NCBI RefSeq assembly: GCF_011601275.1
Contig: NZ_JAAOLY010000002.1
Coordinates: forward strand, 310,001 to 374,000
Length of the DNA: 64,000 nt
Direction: 5' to 3'
DNA from: Janthinobacterium lividum
GTDB lineage: Bacteria; Pseudomonadota; Gammaproteobacteria; Burkholderiales; Burkholderiaceae_D
A model generated the notes under the pieces. That model did no database searches. It had not been told where the DNA came from and worked only from the letters and a program-made list of their open reading frames with translations. This document shows, one piece after another, positions 52,304 to 63,414 of the stretch (the first letter of the stretch is position 1; each line of letters begins with the position of its first letter). A program made the translations under genes and the position numbers.

Positions 52304-53077
52304 TTAGTTGCGGCCGGCCATCACGCCACCATCGACGTCCCACACCGCGCCGGTGACCCAGGCGGCCTTGTCGGACAGCAGAAACGCCACCACTTCCGCC
52401 ACGTCCTGCGGCGTCCCCACGCGGCCGATCGGGTGGAAACCGTTGAAGCCCTGCAGCGCCTCATGGACATCCGCCTTGGGAATAAAACCTTCGTAGATAG
52501 GCGTCTGCACGACGGCTGGCGAGACGGCGTTGACGCGGATCTGCTTTGACGCCAGTTCCATCGCCAGATGCTGGGTCAGCGAGTGCAGGCCGGCCTTGGC
52601 CATCGAATACGCCGACGATGGCGTGGCGGCGATCGCCTGCTTGCCCCACATCGAGCCGATGTTGACGATCGCTCCCGGGCGTCCGCCGGCGACCAGGTGC
52701 GCGGCCACCTTTTGCGTGATGAAGAACAAGGCCTTGTTGAGATTCATGTACTGGTCGTAGTCGGCGGCGCCGTGCTCGAGGAACGGTTTGGGGAAGAACA
52801 CGCCGGCCGCGTTGACCAGCAGATCGATGTCCGGATGCTGTTCGTCCAGCGTTTTGAGCAGCGCGGCCAGGCCCGCGTCGCTCGACAGGTCGGCGGTCAC
52901 GGCCCACACCGTGCCGAGGGCCGACAATGCCTTGCGCGCCTCTTCGGTTTTCTCTGCGAGGTGGCCGACGATCACGGCGCTGCCGCCTTGCTCCAGCACC
53001 ACGCGTGCCGTCGCCAGACCCATGCCGCTGGTGCCACCCACGACCAGCAGTTTCTTGCCTTCGAATTGCTTGCTCAT
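52304..53077 (-). CDS. SDR-family oxidoreductase
   Basis: A 257-residue short-chain dehydrogenase. The cofactor motif is [16 protein letters not shown] near 12, followed by [15 protein letters not shown] (NAAG) near 83, the catalytic Ser in [12 protein letters not shown] near 140, and [11 protein letters not shown] (Tyr-x3-Lys) near 157. NADP(H) or NAD(H) use is not decided. The start at 53077 gives [18 protein letters not shown]; one two codons upstream is weaker. It is the gene nearest to the divergent LysR regulator and probably the first of the redox cluster. Confidence 0.9.
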   Translation of the reverse strand: MSKQFEGKKLLVVGGTSGMGLATARVVLEQGGSAVIVGHLAEKTEEARKALSALGTVWAVTADLSSDAGLAALLKTLDEQHPDIDLLVNAAGVFFPKPFLEHGAADYDQYMNLNKALFFITQKVAAHLVAGGRPGAIVNIGSMWGKQAIAATPSSAYSMAKAGLHSLTQHLAMELASKQIRVNAVSPAVVQTPIYEGFIPKADVHEALQGFNGFHPIGRVGTPQDVAEVVAFLLSDKAAWVTGAVWDVDGGVMAGRN

Positions 53078-53301
53078 TTCCATTCCTTTCCTATACCCGC
53101 CGTCCAGGCAGGCGCTGTTGAAGAAAAACTTCCGTGCAGTTGTGTACTGCCGCGATGCAATGCATTCTGCGCTTGCCTACGCACTGGAACAAACCAGATT
53201 AAATGTCAGTCATTGAAAGAAAATCTTTAGCGGCACGGCCGCGGAGTGACTAGAATAGGCACGCAGAGACGCGCAATCACGCGATACCATGGAAGAAAAT
53301 C

Positions 53302-54213
53302 ATGAAGACACCGATCCATCTGAACGCCTTGCGGGCATTCGAAGCCAGCGCCCGCCACCAAAGCTTTTCGGCCGCCGCCGCTGAACTCAACGTCAGCCCG
53401 GCCGCCGTGGGCCAGCTGGTGCGCACCCTGGAAGACTGGCTGGGCGCGCCGCTGTTCCATCGGCACACGGCAGGCAAGACGCGCCTCGTAGTGACTGACG
53501 TTGCGGAGCGCGCCCTGCCGGATTTGCGTGCCGGCTTCGACCGCTTGCTGCTTGGTCTGGAAAGACTCAAGGAAGGTTCGCTTAACGGGGTGCTGACGGT
53601 GACCGTCAGCCCCGCCTTCGCCGCCAAGTGGCTATTGCCACGGATCGATCGCTTTCAGACGGTCTGCCCGGAAACCGACGTGCGGCTCGATACCAATCTG
53701 AAGGCGGTCGATTTTGTCTCGCAACGCATCGATATCGGCGTGCGCTACGGCACCGGCAACTGGCCGGGACTGAGCGCCGACAAATTGATGGATGAAGAAG
53801 TCTATCCCGTGTGTTCACCTACGTTTCTGCAACAGCATGCGCCATTGCGGCAGCCGGCCGACTTGGCGCGGCAAACGCTGATTCACGACCTGTCGATGGA
53901 TGGCCATGGCGATTTTCCAACATGGGAAGCGTGGCTGCACAAGGCAGGCGTACGCGATAGCGCCAGCGCGCGCGGCATGAAGATCAACAACTCGGCAGCG
54001 GTGCTGCAGGCGGCGGCCGAAGGCCACGGCGTGGCACTGGCGCGCAGCGTGATGGCACATGACGATATCGCTTCCGGACGGCTGGTGCGCCTGTGCGGCA
54101 CGGTAAGCTTTGTCTCGCCGCTGGCCTACTACATAGTCTACCGTCCGGAGTCCGCAAGCCTGCCACGGCTGGCGACATTTCGCGACTGGCTGCTCGAAGA
54201 GGCGAAAAAGTAG
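53302..54213 (+). CDS. LysR-family regulator, GcvA-like
   Basis: A 303-residue LysR-type regulator. The HTH near 6-60 (LNALRAFEASARHQSFSAAA, AELNVSPAAVGQLVRTLEDW) and the beginning of the effector domain (LTVTVSPAFAAKWLLPRIDR) match the GcvA-like subgroup. It is divergent from the SDR gene with 224 bases between the starts, so it may control the redox cluster on the minus strand. I could not identify a clear LysR box in the gap. The ligand is unknown. Confidence 0.88.
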   Translation: MKTPIHLNALRAFEASARHQSFSAAAAELNVSPAAVGQLVRTLEDWLGAPLFHRHTAGKTRLVVTDVAERALPDLRAGFDRLLLGLERLKEGSLNGVLTVTVSPAFAAKWLLPRIDRFQTVCPETDVRLDTNLKAVDFVSQRIDIGVRYGTGNWPGLSADKLMDEEVYPVCSPTFLQQHAPLRQPADLARQTLIHDLSMDGHGDFPTWEAWLHKAGVRDSASARGMKINNSAAVLQAAAEGHGVALARSVMAHDDIASGRLVRLCGTVSFVSPLAYYIVYRPESASLPRLATFRDWLLEEAKK

Positions 54214-54328
54214 ACAGGCGCAGTGTCACGACAGTCAGGCTGTTTGCCCCTGACATGCAAATAAGCATTGACCCAATCTGCACGTTTACGTATATTCATG
54301 CACATTCCTGCACGTTTATAAGTTCAAC

Positions 54329-55099
54329 ATGTCCGCCACCCTGCTACTCAAACAGCGCCACGCGCTGATCCAGCAACAATTGCAGGCCGACGGCCGCGTG
54401 CTGGCGCTGGACCTGGCGCGCCAGCTCGACGTTTCCGAAGATACGATACGCCGCGACCTGCGCGAGATGGCGGCGGCTGGCTTGTGCCAGCGCGTGTATG
54501 GCGGTGCACTGCCGCTGGCGCCCGACGGCGGGACCTTGACTCAGCGCAAGCAGGAAGCGCCAGAACGCAAGGCGCGTCTGGCGCAGGCGGCCGTGTCCCT
54601 CGTACGCGCAGGGCAGGTGCTGTTTCTTGATGCGGGCTCGACCAACCTGGCCATCGCCAGCGCCTTGCCACAGTTGGCGCTCACTGTCATCACCAACGCG
54701 CCATCGATCGCCATGGCGCTGATGGAACGCCCGGAAATCGAACTGATCATGGCTGGCGGCAGGGTCGACCGCCGTGCCGGCGCCAGCCTGGGGCCGCAGG
54801 CGCTGCGCACCGTCGAACGCATGCATCCCGACCTGTGTTTCCTCGGCGCTTGCGGCGCCGATGCCGACGCGGGCGTAACGGCGTTCAACTACGACGAGGC
54901 CGAGTTCAAGCGCAGCATCGCCGGCGCCAGCAAGGCGGTCGTCGTGGCCGTCACCAGCGACAAGCTGGGCACGGCCGCGCCCTTCGGCGTGCTGGCCACG
55001 GGCTTGCTGCAGCACCTGGTGCTGGAAGCCGATGCCGATGCGGTCCACGTGGCCGCCTTTGAACGGCTGGGCGTGCAAGTGTTGCGCGCCCACGCCTGA
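54329..55099 (+). CDS. DeoR/GlpR-family transcriptional regulator
   Basis: A 256-residue sugar-metabolism-type repressor. The DeoR HTH is at about 5-60 (RHALIQQQLQADGRVLALDL, ARQLDVSEDTIRRDLREMAA), followed by the phospho-sugar-binding domain with FLDAGSTNLAIASALPQLAL near 90 and FLGACGADADAGVTAFNYDE near 175. Such regulators sense phosphorylated sugars. It is followed by an MFS transporter gene on the same strand after 32 bases, which probably belongs to the same unit. The sugar is unknown. Confidence 0.9.
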   Translation: MSATLLLKQRHALIQQQLQADGRVLALDLARQLDVSEDTIRRDLREMAAAGLCQRVYGGALPLAPDGGTLTQRKQEAPERKARLAQAAVSLVRAGQVLFLDAGSTNLAIASALPQLALTVITNAPSIAMALMERPEIELIMAGGRVDRRAGASLGPQALRTVERMHPDLCFLGACGADADAGVTAFNYDEAEFKRSIAGASKAVVVAVTSDKLGTAAPFGVLATGLLQHLVLEADADAVHVAAFERLGVQVLRAHA

Positions 55100-55131
55100 T
55101 TTTATCCACCCGACTCTTGAAAAGCTCACCC

Positions 55132-56280
55132 ATGCATCTCACCGGCATCCTGCAGCAACGCGCCACGCGCCTGGTCTTTTTCGCCGCCGGCCTAGGCATG
55201 GCCGCCTGGGCCCCGCTGGTTCCCTACGCCAAGTCGCGCCTGGGCCTTGATGAAGCGACCCTCGGCATTTTGCTGCTGTGCCTGGGCGCCGGCTCGCTGT
55301 GCGCGATGCCGTTTACGGGCATGCTCACGGCACGCTTCGGTTGCCGCAAGGTCATCGTCGGCGCCGGCCTGCTGCTGACCGCCGTGCTGCCCGGCCTGGC
55401 GCTGGCAGCCACGCCGCTGCAGCTGGGCCTGGTGCTGCTGGTATTCGGCGCGGCCATGGGCACGTTTGACGTGGCCATTAATATCCAGGCCGTGATCATC
55501 GAAAAGGCCAACGGCGGCGCCATGATGTCGGGCTTTCATGCCCTGTTCAGCGTGGGCGGCTTTGCCGGCGCGGCCTGCATGGCCCTGCTGCTGTGGCTGG
55601 GACTGACGCCGGCCTGGTCCTGCGTGGTGGTGATGTTGCTGCTGTGCGGCGTGCTGGGCGCGGCGCAAGGCCATCTGCTGCCGACGGCGTCCGCCTCCGG
55701 CGAAAAGACGCCGCTGTTCGTCATGCCGCATGGCGCCGTCATTTTCATCGGCTTGCTGTGCTTTATCGTCTTCCTGGCCGAAGGCGCTATCCTCGACTGG
55801 AGCGCCCTGTTCCTCACCACCACGCGCGGCGTGGAAGAAGCCAAGGGCGGCCTCGGTTACGCGGCCTTCGCCATCGCCATGACGGTGGGACGCTTCACCG
55901 GCGACAAGGTGGTCAGCCGCTTTGGCGGCAAGCGGGTGCTTACTGTTGGCGGCCTGTGCGCGGCGGCAGGCTTCTTCCTGGCGGTACTGGCGCCGCATGC
56001 CAGCCTGGCCATGCTTGGGTTCGTGCTGATCGGCCTGGGCGCGGCAAATATCGTGCCCATCCTGTTTACGGCGGCGGGCCAGCAGCATGCCATGCCGGCC
56101 AGCCTGGCGGTGGCGGCCATCACCACCATCGGCTATGCGGGCATCCTGGCCGGCCCGGCCGTGATCGGTTTTGTCGCGCACGCCACCAGCCTGAATATCG
56201 CCTTCGCCATGCTGGGCGCCGCCCTGCTGCTGGTGGCGGCCAGCGCGCGCCTGGTGGCGCCGGCAAAACAGGCATCCTGA
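55132..56280 (+). CDS. MFS transporter, sugar-type (YbjJ-like)
   Basis: A 12-helix transporter of 382 residues. The first half has GMLTARFGCRKVIVGAG near 60, the second half GRFTGDKVVSRFGGKRVL near 255, loops characteristic of MFS. Helices such as LILLCLGAGSLCAMPF-type segments surround them. It resembles the FucP/YbjJ group that handles sugars, and the DeoR regulator before it supports this. The ATG at 55132 gives a normal MHLTGILQQRATRL start; a TTG five codons upstream is less likely. Its ribosome site is weak, suggesting coupling to the DeoR gene. Confidence 0.82.
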   Translation: MHLTGILQQRATRLVFFAAGLGMAAWAPLVPYAKSRLGLDEATLGILLLCLGAGSLCAMPFTGMLTARFGCRKVIVGAGLLLTAVLPGLALAATPLQLGLVLLVFGAAMGTFDVAINIQAVIIEKANGGAMMSGFHALFSVGGFAGAACMALLLWLGLTPAWSCVVVMLLLCGVLGAAQGHLLPTASASGEKTPLFVMPHGAVIFIGLLCFIVFLAEGAILDWSALFLTTTRGVEEAKGGLGYAAFAIAMTVGRFTGDKVVSRFGGKRVLTVGGLCAAAGFFLAVLAPHASLAMLGFVLIGLGAANIVPILFTAAGQQHAMPASLAVAAITTIGYAGILAGPAVIGFVAHATSLNIAFAMLGAALLLVAASARLVAPAKQAS

Positions 56281-56435
56281 TCGTCCCTCCTGCCTGCCGC
56301 AAGGCGCTAAAAAAGCGCCGCCCGGCAGCGCCCAATAAGGTCCGCGGGCCTGCGGCGTGGTAAGCTTCGACCCCGCGCACATTGCTGGCGCCATGCACTC
56401 CCCCCATCCTGCCACTTATACTCGTTTATACATCT

Positions 56436-57281
56436 ATGGATCTCATTCTTGCGTTAAAAGCCATCATCATGGGGCTGGTCGAAGGTTTCACCGAATTCTT
56501 GCCAATTTCGTCCACGGGCCACCTGATCCTGGCCGGCAGTCTGCTCGATTTCACCAAGGATGTATCGAAGGAAGTCATGGATGTCTTCGAGATCGCCATC
56601 CAGGCCGGCGCCATCCTGGCCGTGTGCTGGGAATACCGCCAGCGCATCGGCAGCGTGCTGTCCACCTTCGGCAGCGAGGTCAAGTCGCGCAAGTTCGTGC
56701 TCAACGTGGCCATCGCCTTCCTGCCGCTGGCCATCATCGGCCTGGCTATCGGCAAGATGATCAAGCATGCGCTGTTCAAGCCAGTACCGGTCGCCATGGC
56801 CTTCATCATCGGCGGCATCGTGATCTTGCTGGTGGAGCGCCGCGCGCGCACCAACCCCGTCACCGTGCGCGTCAACTCGGTCGATGAAATGACGCCGTTC
56901 GACGCCCTGAAAGTGGGTTGCGCGCAGGCGTTCGCGCTGATTCCCGGCACCAGCCGTTCCGGCTCGACCATCATCGGCGGCATGCTGTTGGGCCTGTCGC
57001 GCAAGACGGCCACCGAATTCTCGTTCTTCCTGGCCATCCCCACCCTGCTGGCGGCGACCTTCTACTCGCTGTATAAAGCGCGCGACATCCTGTCGACCAC
57101 CGACGTGCCCCTGTTCGGCCTGGGCACCGTGGCCGCCTTCATCTCCGCCTTCCTGTGCGTGCGCTGGCTGCTGCGTTACATCAGCTCGCACGACTTCACG
57201 TTTTTTGCCTGGTACCGCATCGTGTTCGGCTTGCTGGTCCTGGCCAGCGCCCACTACGGCTGGGTTGTTTGGGCAGAATAA
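56436..57281 (+). CDS. uppP: Undecaprenyl-diphosphate phosphatase
   Basis: An inner-membrane enzyme of 281 residues that dephosphorylates undecaprenyl pyrophosphate and recycles the carrier for peptidoglycan synthesis; loss raises bacitracin sensitivity in relatives. The two signature loops are present: [14 protein letters not shown] (16-29) and [20 protein letters not shown] near 170, which hold the catalytic Glu, His and Arg. About eight hydrophobic helices span it. The start at 56436 gives the standard [10 protein letters not shown]; an in-frame start 18 codons upstream is unlikely. recQ follows after six bases. Confidence 0.95.
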   Translation: MDLILALKAIIMGLVEGFTEFLPISSTGHLILAGSLLDFTKDVSKEVMDVFEIAIQAGAILAVCWEYRQRIGSVLSTFGSEVKSRKFVLNVAIAFLPLAIIGLAIGKMIKHALFKPVPVAMAFIIGGIVILLVERRARTNPVTVRVNSVDEMTPFDALKVGCAQAFALIPGTSRSGSTIIGGMLLGLSRKTATEFSFFLAIPTLLAATFYSLYKARDILSTTDVPLFGLGTVAAFISAFLCVRWLLRYISSHDFTFFAWYRIVFGLLVLASAHYGWVVWAE

Positions 57282-57287
57282 GGCACT

Positions 57288-59110
<1,823 letters not shown>

Positions 59111-59111
<1 letters not shown>

Positions 59112-59593
59112 TGGAAGCACTCTCGTCCGACCTGATTTATCAGGCCGTGAAAATCCTCGGCGCCCAGCCCGACGCGGACGACGCGGTGGAAGCGCAAGTA
59201 CGCGCCCTGGTGCAGGACGACCTCACCGTGCGCCGCCTGGCCGACGTGGTGCCGGAAGCTTTCGGCCTGGTGCTGGCATCGCACCTTCCCGGCGCCGAAA
59301 ACATGACCTTGCCCGACACTTTCTGCGCGCAGGACGAGGACGGCGAATGGGTGGAGTTCCCGTTGCGCCGCGAGCCGATCTTTGTCGTCGCCGCGGACAT
59401 CGCCCAGCACACCTTCCACAACGGACCGCGCGCGCTGATACAAAACCTGGCCGACCGCAGTTCCCTGCTGTCGGCCATCAACAAGGCCTTGAACGCGGGC
59501 GGCTCGCTCGATGGCACGACCCTGGGTCCGCCGTCCTTCTTCGGCCTGCCCGCCGCCCTGTACCAGCCGGCGGTATCGGCTGATACGCCCTGA
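59111..59593 (+). CDS. Conserved-looking protein of unknown function coupled to recQ
   Basis: A 160-residue protein I do not recognise. It has no signal peptide or membrane helix, is acidic overall, and contains mixed helix and strand segments: VEAQVRALVQDDLTVRRLAD, VVPEAFGLVLASHLPG, EDGEWVEFPLRREPIFVVAA and LIQNLADRSSLLSAINKALN. It starts on the last base of the recQ stop codon, so translation is coupled. The coding frame has normal codon use for the region. The link with recQ suggests, but does not show, a role connected to DNA repair. Confidence 0.75.
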
Positions 59594-59637
59594 GCACTGC
59601 ACCTTGCGTTTGCCCTTGACAAGAGAACGGTCCCGCG

Positions 59638-60618
59638 ATGGAAACCAAATGGCTGGAAGACTTCATCTCGCTCGCTGAAACGCATAATTTCAGCCGTTCC
59701 GCAGCCCTGCGCCACGTGACCCAGCCGGCCTTTTCGCGGCGCATCCAGTCGCTGGAAAACTGGCTCGGCATCGACCTGGTCGACCGCACCTCCTACCCCA
59801 CGCGCTTGACGCCGGCTGGTGCCGTGTTCTACGAACAGGCGCTGGAAATGCTGGGGCAGATCAATGGCGTGCGCGCACTGTTGCGCGGCAAGCGCGCGGC
59901 CACGCAGACGAGCGTCGATTTCGCCGTGCCGCACACCCTGTCGCTGACCTTCATGCCGAAGTGGCTGACGGCGCTCGAAGTTGGTTTCGCGCCCATCAAC
60001 AGCCGCCTGATGGCCCTGAACGTGCACGACGCCGTGCTGCAGCTGGTCGACGGCGGCTGCGACCTGCTGCTGTGCTATCACCATCCGCGCCAGCCGGTGC
60101 AGCTGGACCCGGGCCGCTACGACATGCTGGTGATGGGCCGCGAAACCCTGCGCGCGTATGCGCGCTGCGGCCAGGACAAGGTGCCGGACTTCGTCCTGCC
60201 CGGCAGCGCCAAGGAGCCGCTGCCCTTCCTTTCCTACACCAGCAACGCCTACCTGGGACGCATGGTGGAATTGCTGCTGGCCGACGCCAAGGCGCCCCTG
60301 TTCCTGGAAACCTGCTACGAAACGGACATGGCCGAGGGCCTCAAAATGATGGCGCTGGAAGGGCGCGGCATCGCTTTCCTGCCCGAATCGGCCGTCATGC
60401 GCGACGTCAAGTACAAGCACCTGGCGCGCGCCGACGGCGGCGCGCCAGGCTGGGAAATCGAGCTGGAAATCCGTTTATATCGCGAGCGCCCGTCCAGCCT
60501 GCGTCCGGGAAAGCAGATCGTCGAAAGCCTGTGGCAATACCTGGTGCAGGCGCAGGAAAGCGCCGCGCGCGGCGGGAAAAAACGCCGGCGCGCGGCTGTC
60601 CCCCCAACTCCCTCCTGA
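59638..60618 (+). CDS. LysR-family regulator, HypT (YjiE)-like
   Basis: A 326-residue regulator. The N-terminal ETKWLEDFISLAETHNFSRS and HVTQPAFSRRIQSLENWLG form the HTH and closely resemble HypT of E. coli, the hypochlorite-responsive LysR protein. Later blocks LPFLSYTSNAYLGRMVELLL and MAEGLKMMALEGRGIAFLPE also match that family. HypT is activated by methionine oxidation; several Met residues are present (for example in FMPKWL and LKMMALEG), but whether they serve this role is not known. The C-terminus is a basic extension (GGKKRRRAAVP). It stands between the recQ-linked gene and gdhA. Confidence 0.82.
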   Translation: METKWLEDFISLAETHNFSRSAALRHVTQPAFSRRIQSLENWLGIDLVDRTSYPTRLTPAGAVFYEQALEMLGQINGVRALLRGKRAATQTSVDFAVPHTLSLTFMPKWLTALEVGFAPINSRLMALNVHDAVLQLVDGGCDLLLCYHHPRQPVQLDPGRYDMLVMGRETLRAYARCGQDKVPDFVLPGSAKEPLPFLSYTSNAYLGRMVELLLADAKAPLFLETCYETDMAEGLKMMALEGRGIAFLPESAVMRDVKYKHLARADGGAPGWEIELEIRLYRERPSSLRPGKQIVESLWQYLVQAQESAARGGKKRRRAAVPPTPS

Positions 60619-60766
60619 TCTCTCAACTATGCAATAAATGCATAACCGGATGCGCACAAAGCATTGGCCGGGGCATGATGCTATCGCCTACGATGCGGTT
60701 CCGCTGCGCGCAGCTGCATCTCGGCTGTGCCTCTAACGTATTCGTATTGTCAGGAGCTTATCAAGC

Positions 60767-62053
60767 ATGACCAGCAAGCACGCACTTCCTTCCTACCTCA
60801 ATCCTGAAGACCTGGGCCCATGGGGCGTCTACCTCGAGCAGATCGACCGCGTTACGCCGTACCTGGGTAACCTGTCGCGCTGGGTGGAAACGCTGAAGCG
60901 TCCAAAGCGCATCCTGACGGTCGACGTGCCTATCGAGCGCGATGACGGCACCATTGCCCACTACGAAGGCTACCGCGTGCAGCACAACCTGTCGCGCGGC
61001 CCGGGCAAGGGTGGCGTGCGCTTCCACCAGGACGTGACCCTGTCGGAAGTGATGGCCCTGTCGGCCTGGATGACGGTCAAGAATGCAGCCGTCAACGTGC
61101 CATACGGCGGCGCCAAGGGCGGCATCCGTGTCGATCCGAAGACCCTGTCGCGCAACGAACTGCAACGCCTGACCCGCCGCTACACGAGCGAGATCAGCAT
61201 GATCATCGGACCGAACAAGGATATCCCGGCGCCGGACGTCAACACGAATGAGCAAGTCATGGCCTGGATGATGGACAGCTACGCCATGATCGGCGGCAAT
61301 ATGTCGACCGGCGTGGTGACCGGCAAGCCGATCTCGCTGGGCGGCAGCCTGGGTCGTCGCGACGCGACGGGCCGCGGCGTGTTCGTCGTCGGTTGCGATG
61401 CGGCCGCCAAGGTCGGCATGTCGCTCGAAGGCGCGAAAGTCATCGTGCAAGGTTTCGGCAACGTGGGCGGCGTCGCTGCACGCATGTTCGCTGAAGCGGG
61501 CTCGAAAGTGGTCGCGGTACAAGACCACAAGACCACCGTCGTGCACTCCGGCGGCCTGAACATCCCGCAATTGCTGGCACACGTGGCCGAAGTGGGCAGC
61601 GTCGAAGGCTTCCCGGGCGCCGAGGCATTCGTGCCACGCGAAGATTTCTGGGGCATCGATTGCGACATCCTGATCCCGGCCGCGCTGGAACAGCAGATCA
61701 CGGCCGAACGCGCACAAGTCATCCGCGCCAAGATCATCCTGGAAGGCGCCAACGGCCCGACCCTGCCGGCAGCGGACGACATCCTGACCGACCGCGGCGT
61801 ATTGATCGTGCCGGACGTGCTGGCCAACGCCGGCGGCGTGACCGTCAGCTACTTCGAGTGGGCGCAGAACTTCTCGAGCTTCTTCTGGACGGAAGAAGAA
61901 ATCAACAGCCGCCTGACCCGCATCATGCGCGAAGCGTTCGATTCGGTATGGCAAGTGTCGCAAGAGAAGAAAGTATCGATGCGTACCGCGACCTTCATCC
62001 TGGCGTGCACGCGCGTGCTGCAAGCGCGCGAAGTGCGCGGCCTGTATCCATAA
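60767..62053 (+). CDS. gdhA: Glu/Leu/Phe/Val dehydrogenase family: glutamate dehydrogenase
   Basis: A cytosolic enzyme of 428 residues interconverting glutamate with 2-oxoglutarate and ammonia. The catalytic region is [20 protein letters not shown] followed by [20 protein letters not shown], with the expected catalytic Lys. The nucleotide fold contains [20 protein letters not shown] near 224. The sequence is of the NAD-type found in beta-proteobacteria. The ribosome site is AGGAGC before the ATG at 60767. A large folded element and a strong terminator follow the gene. It is preceded by a HypT-like regulator in the same direction, but a functional link is not shown. Confidence 0.94.
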   Translation: MTSKHALPSYLNPEDLGPWGVYLEQIDRVTPYLGNLSRWVETLKRPKRILTVDVPIERDDGTIAHYEGYRVQHNLSRGPGKGGVRFHQDVTLSEVMALSAWMTVKNAAVNVPYGGAKGGIRVDPKTLSRNELQRLTRRYTSEISMIIGPNKDIPAPDVNTNEQVMAWMMDSYAMIGGNMSTGVVTGKPISLGGSLGRRDATGRGVFVVGCDAAAKVGMSLEGAKVIVQGFGNVGGVAARMFAEAGSKVVAVQDHKTTVVHSGGLNIPQLLAHVAEVGSVEGFPGAEAFVPREDFWGIDCDILIPAALEQQITAERAQVIRAKIILEGANGPTLPAADDILTDRGVLIVPDVLANAGGVTVSYFEWAQNFSSFFWTEEEINSRLTRIMREAFDSVWQVSQEKKVSMRTATFILACTRVLQAREVRGLYP

Positions 62054-62063
62054 TGGCTGCCTG

Positions 62064-62146
62064 AGAAAAAGCCCAAGGCGTTGTTGCCTGCCCCTCGCCG
62101 TACTAGCGTACTGTCTTCGGGGCGGCGCCTAGCCCTGGGCATTTTT
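62064..62146. repeat. Large inverted-repeat element after gdhA
   Basis: GAAAAAGCCCA (62064-62074) pairs with TGGGCATTTTTC near 62136-62147, with an inner pair CCCC (62091-62094)/GGGG near 62119-62122 and a palindromic part GTACTAGCGTAC. The structure is too long and branched for a simple terminator and sits directly after the gdhA stop. Confidence 0.45.
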
Positions 62147-62175
62147 CAGGCGCCATTGGGTTTCTGGCAATCTAA

Positions 62176-62214
62176 AAAAATCCCGCTACACTTTGCGTGT
62201 GAGCGGGATTTTTT
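62176..62214. terminator. Bidirectional intrinsic terminator between gdhA and galE
   Basis: AAAAATCCCGCT (62176-62187) pairs with AGCGGGATTTTT (62202-62213), and an inner ACAC/GTGT pair closes the loop. Both ends carry A/T runs, so it serves both the plus-strand gdhA and the minus-strand galE. Confidence 0.88.
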
Positions 62215-62230
62215 ACGTCTGCCGGATTTT

Positions 62231-63250
62231 CTACACTGCGTAGCCTTGCGGGTTCTGGTGCTGCCAGCGCCAGTGGTCTGTACACATGTCGTCGATGTTT
62301 TTCTGCGCTTGCCAGCCCAGCAGCTCCTTGGCCTTGTCGGCCGAGGCGTAGCAGCTGGCGATGTCGCCAGGGCGGCGCGGCACGATGTCGTACGGTACCT
62401 TGCGCCCGCTGGCGGCCTCGAAAGCACGCACGGTGTCGAGCACGCTGTAGCCGTGGCCCGTACCCAGGTTGACGGTAAAGCCGCCGTCAGTGGAAAACAG
62501 GCGATTCAACGCGGCCACATGGCCCAGCGCCAGGTCGACCACGTGGATGTAATCGCGCACGCCCGTGCCATCCGGCGTATCGTAATCGTTGCCGAAGACG
62601 GCCAGGCGCTCGCGGCGGCCCACGGCCACCTGGGCGATGAAGGGCATCAGGTTGTTCGGGATACCTGCCGGATCTTCGCCGATCAAGCCGCTGGCGTGTG
62701 CACCGACCGGATTGAAATAGCGCAGTACGCCGACTTGCCACTGCGCATCGGCATGCACGAGATCGGCCAGGATCTGCTCGACCATCAGTTTCGAGCGGCC
62801 GTATGGATTGGTCACGGACAGGCGCGACGTTTCCAGGATCGGCAAGGCTTCCGGGTCGCCATACACGGTGGCCGACGAGCTGAAGACAAAACGCTTCACG
62901 TTCGCCGCCGCCAGCACTTCCAGCAAGGCCACGGTGCCCGTCACATTGTTGTCCATGTACATCAAAGGCTGGGCCACGGATTCGCCCACGGCTTTCAAGC
63001 CCGCGAAATGGATCACCGCATCGATGGCGTGCTCGCGCAGGACGGCGGCCATGGCCGTGCGGTCGCGTACGTCAGCCTCGTAGAAAGGCACGCTTTTGCC
63101 GGAGATGCGCTCCACGCGCGCCATCGCTTCGCGCGCGCTATTGCACAAATTATCCACCGCGACGACATCAAAGCCGGCAGCGAGCAATTCGACGCAGGTA
63201 TGCGAACCGATGAAACCGGATGCGCCGGTCACGAGTATTTTCTTGGCCAT
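62231..63250 (-). CDS. galE: UDP-glucose 4-epimerase
   Basis: A 339-residue NAD-containing epimerase that interconverts UDP-glucose and UDP-galactose and so feeds galactose use and surface-sugar synthesis. The cofactor motif is ILVTGASGFIGSHTCVELLA (GASGFIGS 9-16), the catalytic Ser region FSSSATVYGDP near 124, and YGRSKLMVEQIL (Tyr-x3-Lys) near 149. Further matches are RYFNPVGAHASGLIGEDP near 178 and GTGVRDYIHVVDLALGH near 228. The start at 63250 gives MAKKILVTGAS; an upstream 64-residue in-frame extension has no similarity. It probably has its own promoter in the gap after the trmB terminator. Confidence 0.96.
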   Translation of the reverse strand: MAKKILVTGASGFIGSHTCVELLAAGFDVVAVDNLCNSAREAMARVERISGKSVPFYEADVRDRTAMAAVLREHAIDAVIHFAGLKAVGESVAQPLMYMDNNVTGTVALLEVLAAANVKRFVFSSSATVYGDPEALPILETSRLSVTNPYGRSKLMVEQILADLVHADAQWQVGVLRYFNPVGAHASGLIGEDPAGIPNNLMPFIAQVAVGRRERLAVFGNDYDTPDGTGVRDYIHVVDLALGHVAALNRLFSTDGGFTVNLGTGHGYSVLDTVRAFEAASGRKVPYDIVPRRPGDIASCYASADKAKELLGWQAQKNIDDMCTDHWRWQHQNPQGYAV

Positions 63251-63335
63251 AATGTCAATCAATGCAAAAAAGATAAGACTACCTGAATTCGTCCGGCCTG
63301 CCAAGCCGGCACACCAGACGAATCGCCATTTGGCA

Positions 63336-63368
63336 TAAAAAAAGCCTGCGGCGCGGTGGCGGCAGGCT
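63336..63368 (-). terminator. Intrinsic terminator of trmB
   Basis: AGCCTGC (63343-63349) pairs with GCAGGCT (63362-63368) over a 12-base loop; on the minus strand a run of seven T follows (A run 63336-63342). It lies just after trmB and before the galE start. Confidence 0.85.
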
Positions 63369-63414
63369 GATTCTGTTCCGGTACACGGGCCGACAGCCCC
63401 CAGCGCATTCGCGC

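Noticed and set aside
56281..56435. GGCGC-TAAAAAA-GCGCC hairpin before uppP as a terminator
   Set aside because: The stem is only five bases and no T run follows, so it is not convincing.
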